Source: Pseudobdellovibrionaceae bacterium | GTDB lineage: Bacteria > Bdellovibrionota > Bdellovibrionia > Bdellovibrionales > UBA1609 | Assembly (NCBI GenBank): GCA_018663505.1 | Contig: JABJQG010000053.1 | Location: 1-64,000, forward strand | Direction: 5' to 3' | DNA: 64,000 nucleotides | Shown here: positions 43,549 through 53,611 of the stretch, piece by piece | Numbering within the stretch: the first letter of the stretch is position 1 | Layout: every line of letters begins with the position of its first letter | Made by a program: the position numbers and the translations under genes | The notes under the pieces: generated by a model | Told to the model about the DNA's origin: nothing | Seen by the model: only the letters and a program-made list of their open reading frames with translations | Database searches by the model: none

Positions 43549-44910
43549 CTAATTCGTATCACCAAGCGGTAAGAGCACCACAAAGCAAGTGTTCTCGCAG
43601 TTCTCATCAAGATAGAGGTCACCCTTATGATCCGTCATTATTCCTTTGCTGATACTTAATCCAATTCCCGTTCCTTTCCCCACCTCTTTAGTACTAAAAA
43701 ATGGTGTGAATAATTTTTCAATGACTTTTGCTTTTATTTTTTCTCCGTTATTTTCTATTTTGATCTTAACTATCTGTTTATTTTTCTTACCAGAAATACG
43801 AATCCAAGTTCCGCCATGTTCTTCCATGGCATCAACTGCATTATTTATTAAATTTAATATTACTTGTGAAATCTGAACGGAATTAACATTCACTTTAAAT
43901 TCATCTGGTAAATCAATTATTAATTCAATGTCTTTGTTACGTAGCTTTTCACCGCACAAATCTAGTGTCTGATCTAAAATCTCTTTTAAAGAAGATATCT
44001 CCCTAATATCCACTTGTTTCTCACTAGATATTGTTCTTAAGGACTGAACGATTCGATGCATCCTAAAAGTCATTTTTGAAATTTTCTCTACATATGTTTT
44101 TACTTTTTTACGATCAATATGTTCTTTTTCCAACTGATTAACTACAATCTTTGTAGCCCCTGAAATAACCGTTAGTGGATTACTAATCTCGTGTGCCACA
44201 CCAGCAGACATAACACCAATTGCCGCCAACCTTGATGAGTGGACCACTTCTTTTTGTTTTTCAACAAGCTCTTTGTTCGCATTTCTTAAATCTTTTAATA
44301 TCTCAGTTTTATCTATGTTGAGAGTAATAGACTTTACAATTGTCTTGTTAAAAAACATAGACTCATTAAGCATAATTGCTAAATAAACAAGACTTAATCC
44401 AGCAAGGACTTTAATCTCAACTTCTGGTGACTGTATGAAAACATATGTCACTGGTAATAAGTTTATACATTGATAGCTAAAAGATATTTTTAGTGAAGCT
44501 GCATATATAAATGCACCAGCTGCGGTCAGTGCAGCACAAATAGTTGTAACATATAATTTAACTGACATACTTTCTCTTGAAAAATATTCTATATAAATAA
44601 TTCCCCAAAAAATCGCAATGATTATATTTATAACCCAATAATAGTTTTCAAATTTCAAGGCCATAGGTAAAGATATGGGATTTCTTTTTTTAAAATTCTC
44701 ATAGTACATGGTGTAAACTAATCGATTAAATGAAATAAAAATTAACGTATAAAAAACGGAGTGACCGAACCCATCCATCTCACCGGGTTTAAAAAGTAGA
44801 TATGTAACTACCGCAGTTATAATATACGCAACTGACATTACATTACTTGCAGATAATAAGTAATCTACTCTTTGTACATCTAATTCAGTTTCGTATAATT
44901 CAGCATCCAT
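43549..44910 (-). CDS. membrane sensor histidine kinase
   Basis: The 453-residue product has about six membrane helices in the first 200 residues with short loops and no large sensor domain. A coiled linker follows, then a HisKA domain with the phospho-His in SAGVAHEISNPLTVISG (near residue 235). The HATPase domain has N-box NLINNAVDAMEEHGG, G-boxes and FFSTKEVGKGTGIGLSISKG. It should sense a membrane or intracellular cue. No response regulator is adjacent, so its partner is elsewhere. Confidence 0.92.
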   Translation of the reverse strand: MDAELYETELDVQRVDYLLSASNVMSVAYIITAVVTYLLFKPGEMDGFGHSVFYTLIFISFNRLVYTMYYENFKKRNPISLPMALKFENYYWVINIIIAIFWGIIYIEYFSRESMSVKLYVTTICAALTAAGAFIYAASLKISFSYQCINLLPVTYVFIQSPEVEIKVLAGLSLVYLAIMLNESMFFNKTIVKSITLNIDKTEILKDLRNANKELVEKQKEVVHSSRLAAIGVMSAGVAHEISNPLTVISGATKIVVNQLEKEHIDRKKVKTYVEKISKMTFRMHRIVQSLRTISSEKQVDIREISSLKEILDQTLDLCGEKLRNKDIELIIDLPDEFKVNVNSVQISQVILNLINNAVDAMEEHGGTWIRISGKKNKQIVKIKIENNGEKIKAKVIEKLFTPFFSTKEVGKGTGIGLSISKGIMTDHKGDLYLDENCENTCFVVLLPLGDTN

Positions 44911-45043
44911 AAGAACGTAATATCTAAGTTGTTTTTAAATTATTTAATATCTTGTTTTCGGAATATTTAGATTTTAAGTTTAGAAAAAGGCAAAACCGTA
45001 AGTCTAACACACCCTTAGACCCGAAAGCCAATTATTGAACGTG

Positions 45044-45271
45044 TTACAACTCTAAAAACGTTTGGTAAAATGACCAAACCATGGAGTTAAATAGAAATAA
45101 AGACAATAAGGACCAAGCAAATACTTTGTAAAAACGCTCAACCTTAAGGGCTTGTCTAGAATATTCTGTGGAAAACACAAGACCTCTGTATTGAGTTAAA
45201 CTTTGTATTAAGAAAAAACAAGAAGTACAAAAAAATGTGACCGCTAAAACGGAAATGATCATTGATGACAT
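45044..45271 (-). CDS. small two-helix membrane protein, 75 aa
   Basis: The product has two hydrophobic helices (MIISVLAVTFFCTSCFFLIQ and FAWSLLSLFLFNSMVWSFYQ) around a basic cytoplasmic or periplasmic loop (TEYSRQALKVERFYK). The ribosome site is weak. The frame looks coding because residues cluster as helices, but no family is known to me and no neighbour explains it. Confidence 0.5.
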   Translation of the reverse strand: MSSMIISVLAVTFFCTSCFFLIQSLTQYRGLVFSTEYSRQALKVERFYKVFAWSLLSLFLFNSMVWSFYQTFLEL

Positions 45272-45385
45272 ACATCTTTATCGGCACTCCTATTCTTATA
45301 ATGAGACACTACAAGAAAACAAGACGTTTAGCTGGATATCTGTCCCCTAAGGTGTTGTTTTTTCTATTCCATAGACAGTGGTGGC

Positions 45386-46333
45386 TTGTCAAAATATCAT
45401 ATGTATATGAATGAAGATTACTTTCGTATTCGGATAAACTCCATACATCCAGCACAGCCTGTTCCTTTTGATATTTATATTTATATAAATGGAAAGTATA
45501 TTCATTACCTAAGAGATGGTGACAGTATTACAAAAGAAAAGCTCAAGAAATTTGAGAGCAAAGCCCCTGAATCTTTTTTTATCTTGTATGAACACAAAGG
45601 TAAATACAAAGACTATGTACATGACCTTATAGAGAGTGACAAAGTCAGTCCTCAAGAAAAGGCGTTAATACTTCGAGAAAGCTCTATTGCACTAGTAGAA
45701 GAACTCTTTGAATCTCCAAATGTAGAAAAAGCACTCAATGACTCTAAAGTAATTATTTCTGATTTTATTAATTTTATGGGAGAGGAGCCTGAGGGCATGG
45801 CAGATCTTATTGGTCTATCCTCTCATGATTTTTACACCTATAATCATTCTTTAGATGTAAGTATTTACGCTCTTGGCTTGGGGCAAGTGGTTGGCTACTC
45901 TAAAGAGGACCTTAAAGTTCTAGGAGAGGGCTCGCTGTTTCACGACATTGGAAAAAGGAATGTATCTGCAGATATCATATGCAAGGCTGGCCCGTTAGAT
46001 GAGAACGAGTGGGCAGAAATGCAAAAACACCCAGAGTTTGGCTTAGCAATTCTAAATCAGTATGACGTCTCCGACGCTATCAAAGCCTGTTGCTTTGAAC
46101 ATCACGAAAGCTTCACTGGCAATGGCTACCCACAAAAACTTCATGCCGACGAAATACACCCAATGGCTCGCATAGTTGCCATCACAGACACCTATGATGC
46201 CTTAACTACAAAAAGAACTTACAATCAGCCCATGTCCCCAGAAAAAGCATTGAAGTTTATAAAAAATAAATTAATCTCAAGATTTGATCCTGATTTAGTG
46301 AACGCTATGTATTCGGTGCTGTTTCAGCTATAG
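45386..46333 (+). CDS. HD-GYP domain cyclic-di-GMP phosphodiesterase
   Basis: The 315-residue product has an uncharacterised N-terminal domain of about 130 residues. The HD-GYP domain follows with a complete metal/catalytic set: HDIGK (near residue 190), KHPEFG, CFEHHESFTGNGYP (the GYP) and ITDTYDALTTKRTY. It should hydrolyse c-di-GMP, linking to the PilZ receptor at 57318. It begins at TTG (45386) in this frame; a downstream ATG at 45401 is possible. It stands alone. Confidence 0.9.
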   Translation: MSKYHMYMNEDYFRIRINSIHPAQPVPFDIYIYINGKYIHYLRDGDSITKEKLKKFESKAPESFFILYEHKGKYKDYVHDLIESDKVSPQEKALILRESSIALVEELFESPNVEKALNDSKVIISDFINFMGEEPEGMADLIGLSSHDFYTYNHSLDVSIYALGLGQVVGYSKEDLKVLGEGSLFHDIGKRNVSADIICKAGPLDENEWAEMQKHPEFGLAILNQYDVSDAIKACCFEHHESFTGNGYPQKLHADEIHPMARIVAITDTYDALTTKRTYNQPMSPEKALKFIKNKLISRFDPDLVNAMYSVLFQL

Positions 46334-46463
46334 TTTTTTCCACTGGACTCAGCAATTCCCACTCTCTCTTTCTAGAAAACAACTCAAACAGTCCTTTGTC
46401 CATAATACATTCTAAGAACATAATATCACTAATATTTGGGGTTAAAAATGACGAATAAACCCT

Positions 46464-48377
46464 ATGCTTTGGAAAGTCTTAAGAATAGTTTTCATAAATA
46501 TTACTTTGCTATTATTGACCTCAACAATAAATGCAAAAACTTTAAAAAAAGCAACACTTTTAAAATGGACGCAGGTATATAGCATACCTGGATATGACTA
46601 CAGTTCCTATAACAAATTCATAAAAACAGAAGACTATACAAAATTAAAAGCCCTCAACTTAGATGATTTAATCCCGCAACAAAAGGGTCTGCTTAAAAAA
46701 GGAGTTAAAGTAGAAATAATTGAAGAGAGCAATGATTATCTGCATGTTCGTTACAAAAAAGATAAAAACTCAGAGTACACACAAGGCTGGGCCACGAAAT
46801 CTGTATTTAAAATTCCAAAAAAAAAAGCTAAGACAAAGGCTGTTCCTTTAGCACCACGTACTATACCAAAAGCAAAGATTCTTCCGGTGGCTTTACCTAA
46901 GAAAAAGTTGCCTAAAGCCAATCCACAGAAAAAGAATAGGGATACAAAACCACAATACAGCAAAAAAAATAGTTCCAAGCACCAAGGCCCCTGGAGTGCA
47001 AGAAAAAGTGCATGCATGGCACCTCCTGGAATAGTCACACAAACAAATTGTAATGAATGGAGAGAGTTAGATGAACCAGCTTTTGAAAGCGAGCTCGATA
47101 AAATTTGCAAGGGCATTGAAAAGTTTTGTGGCTTAGAGGCAAACCAATCCTCAAAGCAGAATAGCTCACAAATTGTATCAAATATAAATGAAATTCCCAT
47201 TGAATGTATAAATGCAAGCTTGATAAAGGGACTCCAGCTTAGCGAAGTCAGAGGAAAAAAAGCAACCGATGGTACAGAAAACTTTGTGAAATGCGATACC
47301 CCTACATCATCTATGAAAAATAGCCAGAAACCATGTCTTACAAATAATCTCATCCGTTACACTCATATTATGATGAATATGGCCGTTAAGTGTATTAACA
47401 CATCTGAGCCACAACTCCAAGCTAAGGAACTTTTATCTGTAATCAACCATGAATCTCGATTTATTCACAATGTTAATAATCCAGGCGGCAAAGGAGTTAT
47501 GCAACTCACAAGTATAGCTATAAAAGATGTGACTCTAAAAAAGGGAGCTTCATTTAGTATTTGGGATGAAGTGAAAAACAACAAGGAGTGTCAAGCCTTT
47601 AATGCTCCCGTGCAAAACATAATAGACTCAATGAACTCAAGTAAAACCTATCGAGCCTGTCAGGTTTTGAATCCAAAAGATGGGGTTAAGGCCAACATAG
47701 CTATTGGTCTTAGTCTGTTTAAACAATACCTAACAAGAACACCACTGTTATTAAACAAAAATATAATTAGTTTTACATCTAAAAAAGAAAAACATGCAGC
47801 ACAAGCTAAGCTTACAAGACTCATCTACAATCGAGGAGAAGGCCCTGTGGCAGCGGCTCTTCGTACAATAAAAAAGCGTAATGATCGCACAGCTAAAGAT
47901 ATTATTGAAGAGGTCCAATGGCGTATGGGAGAAATCGCAGAAGAATATGGTTATAATTATTCTGGAGATATCGAAAGAGATAAAGCAATTTTAGATAATG
48001 ACTATAATAGTAATTACAATAATGAACGTCAAAAATTATTAAATAAATTACCAAAATTAAAAAGTAAAAGAGTTAATTCTTCCAGTAAAGTTGATCAATT
48101 TATATATAAAAGTATTTCTTCTAGCAAGCTTGATAAATTAATTGATAAAACTCGACGGTACAGTGGCGCAATACTATATAGTGACTCTCAAGATGAGCTT
48201 AATGAAATCTCACAAGCATATAGAAAATCTGTAAAATCATATTTTAAAATTGATGATAGTTTGGTAGATTCCACAATTGAAAAACTACAAAAATTCTACT
48301 CAAATACAGAATCATTAGTTATAGAGGAAATTGAAGACAAACAAGGAGTTTTAAAGTGCAATCGTCATATAAAATAA
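46464..48377 (+). CDS. secreted lytic-transglycosylase-like protein with SH3-like N-terminal domain
   Basis: The 637-residue product has a signal peptide (LRIVFINITLLLLTSTINA) and a bacterial SH3-like domain (LLKKGVKVEIIEESNDYLHV to GWATKSVFKI). A basic Lys/Pro linker (about 120-170) and a Cys-rich patch (SACMAPP, TNCNEW, KICKGIEKFCG) follow. An SLT-type core then has the catalytic-Glu motif VINHESRFIHNVNNPGGKGV and MQLTSIAIKDV. The tail is coiled and charged. It should cut peptidoglycan in the periplasm or in prey. The gene at 48356 overlaps its end. Confidence 0.8.
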   Translation: MLWKVLRIVFINITLLLLTSTINAKTLKKATLLKWTQVYSIPGYDYSSYNKFIKTEDYTKLKALNLDDLIPQQKGLLKKGVKVEIIEESNDYLHVRYKKDKNSEYTQGWATKSVFKIPKKKAKTKAVPLAPRTIPKAKILPVALPKKKLPKANPQKKNRDTKPQYSKKNSSKHQGPWSARKSACMAPPGIVTQTNCNEWRELDEPAFESELDKICKGIEKFCGLEANQSSKQNSSQIVSNINEIPIECINASLIKGLQLSEVRGKKATDGTENFVKCDTPTSSMKNSQKPCLTNNLIRYTHIMMNMAVKCINTSEPQLQAKELLSVINHESRFIHNVNNPGGKGVMQLTSIAIKDVTLKKGASFSIWDEVKNNKECQAFNAPVQNIIDSMNSSKTYRACQVLNPKDGVKANIAIGLSLFKQYLTRTPLLLNKNIISFTSKKEKHAAQAKLTRLIYNRGEGPVAAALRTIKKRNDRTAKDIIEEVQWRMGEIAEEYGYNYSGDIERDKAILDNDYNSNYNNERQKLLNKLPKLKSKRVNSSSKVDQFIYKSISSSKLDKLIDKTRRYSGAILYSDSQDELNEISQAYRKSVKSYFKIDDSLVDSTIEKLQKFYSNTESLVIEEIEDKQGVLKCNRHIK

Positions 48378-48856
48378 TTTTTTTCATCTTATTTTTGTTT
48401 TATTCATACACCATTGCCGCTTCTTCTGTTAATAAAATTCGACAATTGGCAACTTCAAGCTCCTCCGAGGCTCAAAAAACATTTGATGATTACCTCCTTC
48501 ATATTGAAAAAGAGCAAGACCTCAACAAAAGATACCATATTACTTTAAAAACATATGCATTTCTAAAACATCAAGTTGATATAGAAAAATCTAAAAACTC
48601 TGAGCATGTAACTAGAGACTCCATGCACTGGGCCTCTTACGAAATTAGTTTTGATATATTTGTCAAAAAAGGAAAATTAAAACAAGTTCAAAAAGATAAA
48701 TTAAAAATCAAACAGGCTATTGCTCTTATGTGGAGTGGTAGCAGTTTCTCAGGAAACTCTTGGAGTGAATATGCACTCACTGCTTTTAATATACTGAGTT
48801 TATTAACTGATGACCCTGAAATGAAAAACTTAGAAGAGTTCAATATTCAAAAATAA
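48356..48856 (+). CDS. secreted protein coupled to the lytic enzyme, 166 aa
   Basis: It starts at GTG 48356, 22 bases inside the lytic-enzyme gene, with AAGGAG eight bases upstream, so the two are coupled. The signal peptide (IIFFILFLFYSYTIAA) is followed by a mainly helical domain without known motif. Placement suggests a regulator, immunity or partner protein for the transglycosylase, but there is no direct evidence. Confidence 0.75.
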   Translation: MQSSYKIIFFILFLFYSYTIAASSVNKIRQLATSSSSEAQKTFDDYLLHIEKEQDLNKRYHITLKTYAFLKHQVDIEKSKNSEHVTRDSMHWASYEISFDIFVKKGKLKQVQKDKLKIKQAIALMWSGSSFSGNSWSEYALTAFNILSLLTDDPEMKNLEEFNIQK

Positions 48857-49010
48857 ATATCAAATATTCGAGACACAATATTTCATTGTTGTATAAAATT
48901 GATACAACTGAACAAATAAGAGACGTTTTATATTAATAATTCCAGCCTAAAGTATCCTTTCCAGTGAGCCGATTAACAATTATAAAAAAATGTAAAATAA
49001 GGATTTAATT

Positions 49011-49439
49011 ATGAAAATCACTTTAAGCTTACTTGTCCTCTCAACATTATTTTTCTCTACACCTATCATGGCCGAGGACAAAATCCTGGATATACACTCG
49101 CAAAAAGCCCTACAGCAAACCACCGAACTTTTAAATAATGCTCAACAAAGGGAAAATGCCATTAGTGAAACCCAGGCTGGCAAAGATAACCATGCGGCTA
49201 TTTTAAAGCTTAATGGTGGAGATAAGCAAAATACTGATGACATTTACCAATTAAGCTCTCAAATTTTTAAGGACATAGTTAAAAAATCAAATGGAGATGC
49301 TAATAAAATGCAAGAACTGCTTCTTGAAGCTCAAAAAAATCCAGAAGCATTCGCAAGCTCTCTATCAAATAGTCAAAAAAATCAACTAAGAAATATCTCG
49401 TCCGACATTGAAAAATCTAAACCCATGAGCGGACATTAG
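49011..49439 (+). CDS. small secreted helical protein, 142 aa
   Basis: The signal peptide is ITLSLLVLSTLFFSTPIMA, and the mature part is Gln/Asn/Lys-rich and helical (TTELLNNAQQRENAISETQA). No Cys, no motif. It lies 154 bases downstream of the lytic-enzyme pair, probably with its own promoter. Family unknown. Confidence 0.7.
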   Translation: MKITLSLLVLSTLFFSTPIMAEDKILDIHSQKALQQTTELLNNAQQRENAISETQAGKDNHAAILKLNGGDKQNTDDIYQLSSQIFKDIVKKSNGDANKMQELLLEAQKNPEAFASSLSNSQKNQLRNISSDIEKSKPMSGH

Positions 49440-49656
49440 TATCCCATTTTTCTTATATCGTGAGAGTTTCGATGCTGTATATGTCTTTAACTGAATCTAT
49501 TCTCTCTCGATAGTGAGAAATACCTATAAATCTCATTTAACATTCACTATAAAACATCTTTTTTTAATTAATCTTTTGTTAAGAAACATTAACTAGCCCC
49601 TATTAAGTTACTATAATAATATTAAGAAAAGAGTAAATAAAAAGTAAGGATATTTC

Positions 49657-49998
49657 ATGGAAAAAGAATTAGATATTGAATTAATGGAATCGTATGAAGA
49701 CAATAATCTTATAATGTTTTTAGTAAATAACTTTAAAGATAATGTCCCCATTGAAATTAATAAATTAATTATGAACGTTAAACAAAACAATGAAAAAGAA
49801 TCCCTTAGGGTTGCTCATAAACTTAAAAATCTTTTTCTAAACGTTGGATCTCATCAGTCTGCCGAATTGTGTCAAGAAATTGAAGACAACTACAAAACAA
49901 TTAATAAAGACACTGTTGAGAATCTCGAACATCTTTTATATTATGAATACAAATCCACACAAAAAACATTAAATCACTACCTAGATAGCAGGACATGA
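49657..49998 (+). CDS. HPt (histidine phosphotransfer) domain protein
   Basis: The 113-residue all-helical domain has the HPt core VAHKLKNLFLNVGSHQSAEL followed by CQEIEDNY, where the phosphorylatable His is in AHKLKN (near residue 53). The neighbours are a receiver protein (50278) and a kinase (50680), so a phosphorelay is likely. AAGGA lies before the ATG. The usual Gly after the Lys (AHKLKG) is Asn here. Confidence 0.8.
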   Translation: MEKELDIELMESYEDNNLIMFLVNNFKDNVPIEINKLIMNVKQNNEKESLRVAHKLKNLFLNVGSHQSAELCQEIEDNYKTINKDTVENLEHLLYYEYKSTQKTLNHYLDSRT

Positions 49999-50277
49999 TG
50001 AAAAATAGATACATTACAAGAACAATTTGATTAACAATTTCCTTAGGTTAGATATAAAACTATGTAAATTCTTATTTTATCAAAGAAAAATAATCTACTA
50101 ATAGATGGTAATTGTGTAGATTATTACACAATTATTTAACCAAATCTTTATGATTTAAAAAAATTTAAAAGTAAATGTAAATAATATCATAGTGAACTTC
50201 AAAAATATTCAAAATGACCTAAGGTTGGAGATGAATACATCAGAATATATGATATTAATTTTCCTAGGAGAAAAAAA

Positions 50278-50655
50278 TTGAAATACGTTGTACTTGTTGA
50301 TGACGAAAAAGTAATGCAAATAATTATTAAAATGCAATTCAAAGAGAAACTAAGAAAGAATATTTTTGGTATTTTGTTTTTCAGCTCTGGAGAAGAGTGT
50401 CTGAACTACATAAAAACGAATACTGACTTAGAAATATCACTAATCATTACAGATATAAATATGCCGAAAATGGATGGCTACGAGTTAGTTAAAAATATAA
50501 AATTATTTTCTCCAGATCTATATATAATTATAATGAGTGCATATAATGACGAAAATCATGTATCAAGGGCATTTTTAGCAGGAGCCAATGATTACCTGAC
50601 AAAACCTTTAAATTTCAAGCAACTACTAACTATTATTGAAAAAACAGCCTCTTAG
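50278..50655 (+). CDS. single-domain response regulator (receiver)
   Basis: The 125-residue domain has the acidic pocket VVLVDDEKV, the phospho-acceptor Asp in IITDINMPKMDGYE (near residue 61), the Ser switch IIMSAYND and the conserved Lys in DYLTKPLNF. All key residues are present. It begins at TTG with AGGAG eight bases upstream. Only 24 bases separate it from the hybrid kinase, so they are cotranscribed and form a likely pair. Confidence 0.9.
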   Translation: MKYVVLVDDEKVMQIIIKMQFKEKLRKNIFGILFFSSGEECLNYIKTNTDLEISLIITDINMPKMDGYELVKNIKLFSPDLYIIIMSAYNDENHVSRAFLAGANDYLTKPLNFKQLLTIIEKTAS

Positions 50656-50679
50656 TAGAGATAGTTAAAAGGATTCTAA

Positions 50680-53574
50680 ATGGTCTATTTCTCACCAACA
50701 ATGGTAGTAGTTTTCATATTCCTTTATATACTTTTTCTTTACTATATTGCAAAATTAGTACAAACAAAAGTTAAGCTTAAACAATACGTAAAAAATAACC
50801 CATTTATCTACGCACTATCCCTATCTGTTTTTTGTTCGACTTGGACATACTATGGGTCAGTTGGTAAAGCTACAAAATCTGGATCACTATTCTTATCAGT
50901 TTATATAGGGGCTATAATGGGGATTGTATTCTGGCCGCTTGTGTTAAAAAAATTAATTTTCCTTAAAAACCGTTATCGAATTACAAGCATAGTAGATTTA
51001 CTAGTAGTAAGGTATGGGAAATCTCAGATTGTAGCCATTGTGGCTACATTAATCGCAACTCTAGGAACTGTTCCTTACATTGCTTTGCAGCTAAAAGCTG
51101 TGGCTAGCACTTTCGTATTACTTACATACGAAAATCATCAAGCGGAGTTATTAACATTTGCTTACGAAACAGGTATCTGTTTTTTCGTATCCTCACTAAT
51201 AATTATTTTCACAATAAAATCTGGAATACATAAATTAGATTCAACAGAACAGCACCCTGGCATGATAGCTGCACTTGTTACAGAAGGCCTAGTTAAACTA
51301 ATTACTTTTTTAATTGCTGGAGCGGCAATCACATTTATTTTAATGAATAATAAAATATTATTTTTCGAAAAGTTATTATCTATTTTTAAAACAAATTACA
51401 ATTTCTTGGCAGAAACAAGTAATTCGAATACTGACATTTGGATAACCTATCTAATACTATCTGCATCTGCAATTTTATTTCTGCCTAGACAGTTTCACTT
51501 AGCTGTGGTTGAAAATACAGATGTTAAACATATTAGTAAAGCAATGTGGGTACTGCCACTTTATTTTGTCCTTATAAATATATTTGTAATTCCTATTGCA
51601 TTAGCTGGAATTAAATATGGTCTTGTTGAAAATTATCCCGACAGCTTAGTTCTGACTCTTTCACAAATGACAGGGGCAAAATCAATATCTATTCTCACTT
51701 TTATTGGTGGATTCTCAGCTGCCATCGGCATGATTATGGTTTCAACAGTTACAATATCAAATATAATCACCAATAATATATATTTACCGTTAACAAGTCA
51801 TTTTCAAAAGTACAATATTTTAAATCGAAATATTTTAAATGCAAGAAGAGTAATAGCAGCCCTATTAATTTATACTTCTAGTTTATTTGCACTAGTTGTA
51901 GGTAACAAATTTGCACTTTTTTCAATGGGAATGATATCTTTTTCAGCTGCCTTCCAGTTTGTACCATCTATTTTAGGAGGCTTATATTGGGATAAAGGAA
52001 ATAAGTATGGGGCAATAACTGGCTTAAGTCTAGGTGGTTTAGTTTGGTTTTTTACAATTTATTATCCTGCTTTAATTAAAAGTGATTGGATTAGTTCAAG
52101 TATATTAGAAGAAGGTTTCTTTGGCCTAAGTTATTTAAAACCTCATATAATTTTTGGATTTGAAGGGGTTAAGCATTTGCCTCAAGCAACTCTATGGTCA
52201 TTCTTATTTAACTCAGGGGGATACTTTATTGGATCACTACTTGGTAAATCCTCAGAGCAGGAAAAAATTATAGCTTCTGATTTTACAAGTAGCTGGACTG
52301 AGCATTGGAGTATTGTAAGTGAAGATAAAAATAACCAAAATATTAAGTTGAGACCCAAAGTCACTAAAATTTTACGAATTCTTAACAAATACTTGAATAC
52401 ACTCTCATCTGATTTAATATTAGTTAAACTATATAGCAAATGTGGAATTGATGAAAAAGTAGATAAAATTAGCATTACACAGTTAAGTTTATTATGTGAA
52501 GAGTTCGAGATTAATTTATCTGGAATTGTAGGCTCCATTACAGCACATATTGAGATGACAAAATCCGATCTATTACTTGATAATGGAAAAAAACAGCTCT
52601 CCATTCACTACGCTGAATTACTTTCACAGTTTTGGCTCTCACCAAAAGCTTTTCGCAAGAAAATTGAATATCATGTAATAAGAGATCAGAAGATTCAAAA
52701 ACAGGTAAAAAGCTTAGAGATTGCAATTAAAAATAGGACCCAAGAGTTAGAACTTAAAAACATTGAGCTTTTATCAACTCAGGAAAAAATAATTCAACAA
52801 GAAAAATTAGCATCCCTTGGCCGTTTAACTGCCAGTATCGCACATGAAATCAAAAACCCACTAAACATAATTAATAATGCTTCATCAGCTTGTCTAAACT
52901 TTTTTGACAAAGAACTACCTAGACACATTCGTGATATTAATTCAGACGGTAGAAAGCTAAATACTGAACATTTTCTTGAAGATATGAGTGATGTTAAAGG
53001 GTGCTTTAATGCAATCTTAGAAAGTGGTGAACATGCCGACAGAGTTGTAAAAAGTATGCTTAATCATTCTACAAAAAAGGTACCGATGCTTTCAAAGCTT
53101 CATTTACCATCAATTTTAAAAAACATACTTACAATTGCAAAATATTCATTTCTGAATAAAACGACTCGGAAAATAACTATTATAGAGAATGTTCAAGATG
53201 TCAATGAATCATATTTTAACAGAGAAGAATTTGAGCGTTTAATATTAAATGTTTTAGAAAATTCTATTGATACATTAGTTAATAAAATAGCTATAAATGA
53301 TAACTTCAAACCTACTATCAAAATTGTATTTAGGCCTTATCAGCATGTTAAATGGTTTCTAATAATACAGGATAACGGTATGGGGATTTCTGAGGAAATC
53401 CAAAATAAAATTTTAGAACCATTTTTTACAACAAAACCAACTAACGAAGGCATTGGCCTTGGCTTATCAATGGTAAATGACATTGTAAAAACTAATAATG
53501 GTGAAATTTTGATTAAGTCAAAGCTAGGTCGATTTACACGCTTTGTATTTATTTTCCCTTTCAATCAATACTAA
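50680..53574 (+). CDS. SLC5-type transporter-domain histidine kinase (CbrA-like)
   Basis: The 964-residue product joins an N-terminal sodium/solute symporter domain of about 13 helices (STWTYYGSVGKATKSGSLFL, SIVDLLVVRYGKSQIVAIV, QFHLAVVENTDVKHIS) to a linker with coiled coil and a histidine kinase. The H-box is LGRLTASIAHEIKNPLNIIN, the N-box NVLENSIDTLVN and the G-boxes DNGMGISEE and EGIGLGLSMVNDIV. CbrA-type kinases sense or move a small solute (His in Pseudomonas) and control metabolism. The cognate receiver and HPt genes lie just upstream. Confidence 0.92.
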   Translation: MVYFSPTMVVVFIFLYILFLYYIAKLVQTKVKLKQYVKNNPFIYALSLSVFCSTWTYYGSVGKATKSGSLFLSVYIGAIMGIVFWPLVLKKLIFLKNRYRITSIVDLLVVRYGKSQIVAIVATLIATLGTVPYIALQLKAVASTFVLLTYENHQAELLTFAYETGICFFVSSLIIIFTIKSGIHKLDSTEQHPGMIAALVTEGLVKLITFLIAGAAITFILMNNKILFFEKLLSIFKTNYNFLAETSNSNTDIWITYLILSASAILFLPRQFHLAVVENTDVKHISKAMWVLPLYFVLINIFVIPIALAGIKYGLVENYPDSLVLTLSQMTGAKSISILTFIGGFSAAIGMIMVSTVTISNIITNNIYLPLTSHFQKYNILNRNILNARRVIAALLIYTSSLFALVVGNKFALFSMGMISFSAAFQFVPSILGGLYWDKGNKYGAITGLSLGGLVWFFTIYYPALIKSDWISSSILEEGFFGLSYLKPHIIFGFEGVKHLPQATLWSFLFNSGGYFIGSLLGKSSEQEKIIASDFTSSWTEHWSIVSEDKNNQNIKLRPKVTKILRILNKYLNTLSSDLILVKLYSKCGIDEKVDKISITQLSLLCEEFEINLSGIVGSITAHIEMTKSDLLLDNGKKQLSIHYAELLSQFWLSPKAFRKKIEYHVIRDQKIQKQVKSLEIAIKNRTQELELKNIELLSTQEKIIQQEKLASLGRLTASIAHEIKNPLNIINNASSACLNFFDKELPRHIRDINSDGRKLNTEHFLEDMSDVKGCFNAILESGEHADRVVKSMLNHSTKKVPMLSKLHLPSILKNILTIAKYSFLNKTTRKITIIENVQDVNESYFNREEFERLILNVLENSIDTLVNKIAINDNFKPTIKIVFRPYQHVKWFLIIQDNGMGISEEIQNKILEPFFTTKPTNEGIGLGLSMVNDIVKTNNGEILIKSKLGRFTRFVFIFPFNQY

Positions 53575-53611
53575 AAGAAATGCAAGTATCAGATATATTT
53601 CAGCCCGAAGA

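Noticed and set aside
46751-47353. Minus-strand 200-codon open frame
   Set aside because: It is antisense to the lytic enzyme gene, which has signal peptide, motifs and correct frame; the shadow has no ribosome site or protein-like pattern.
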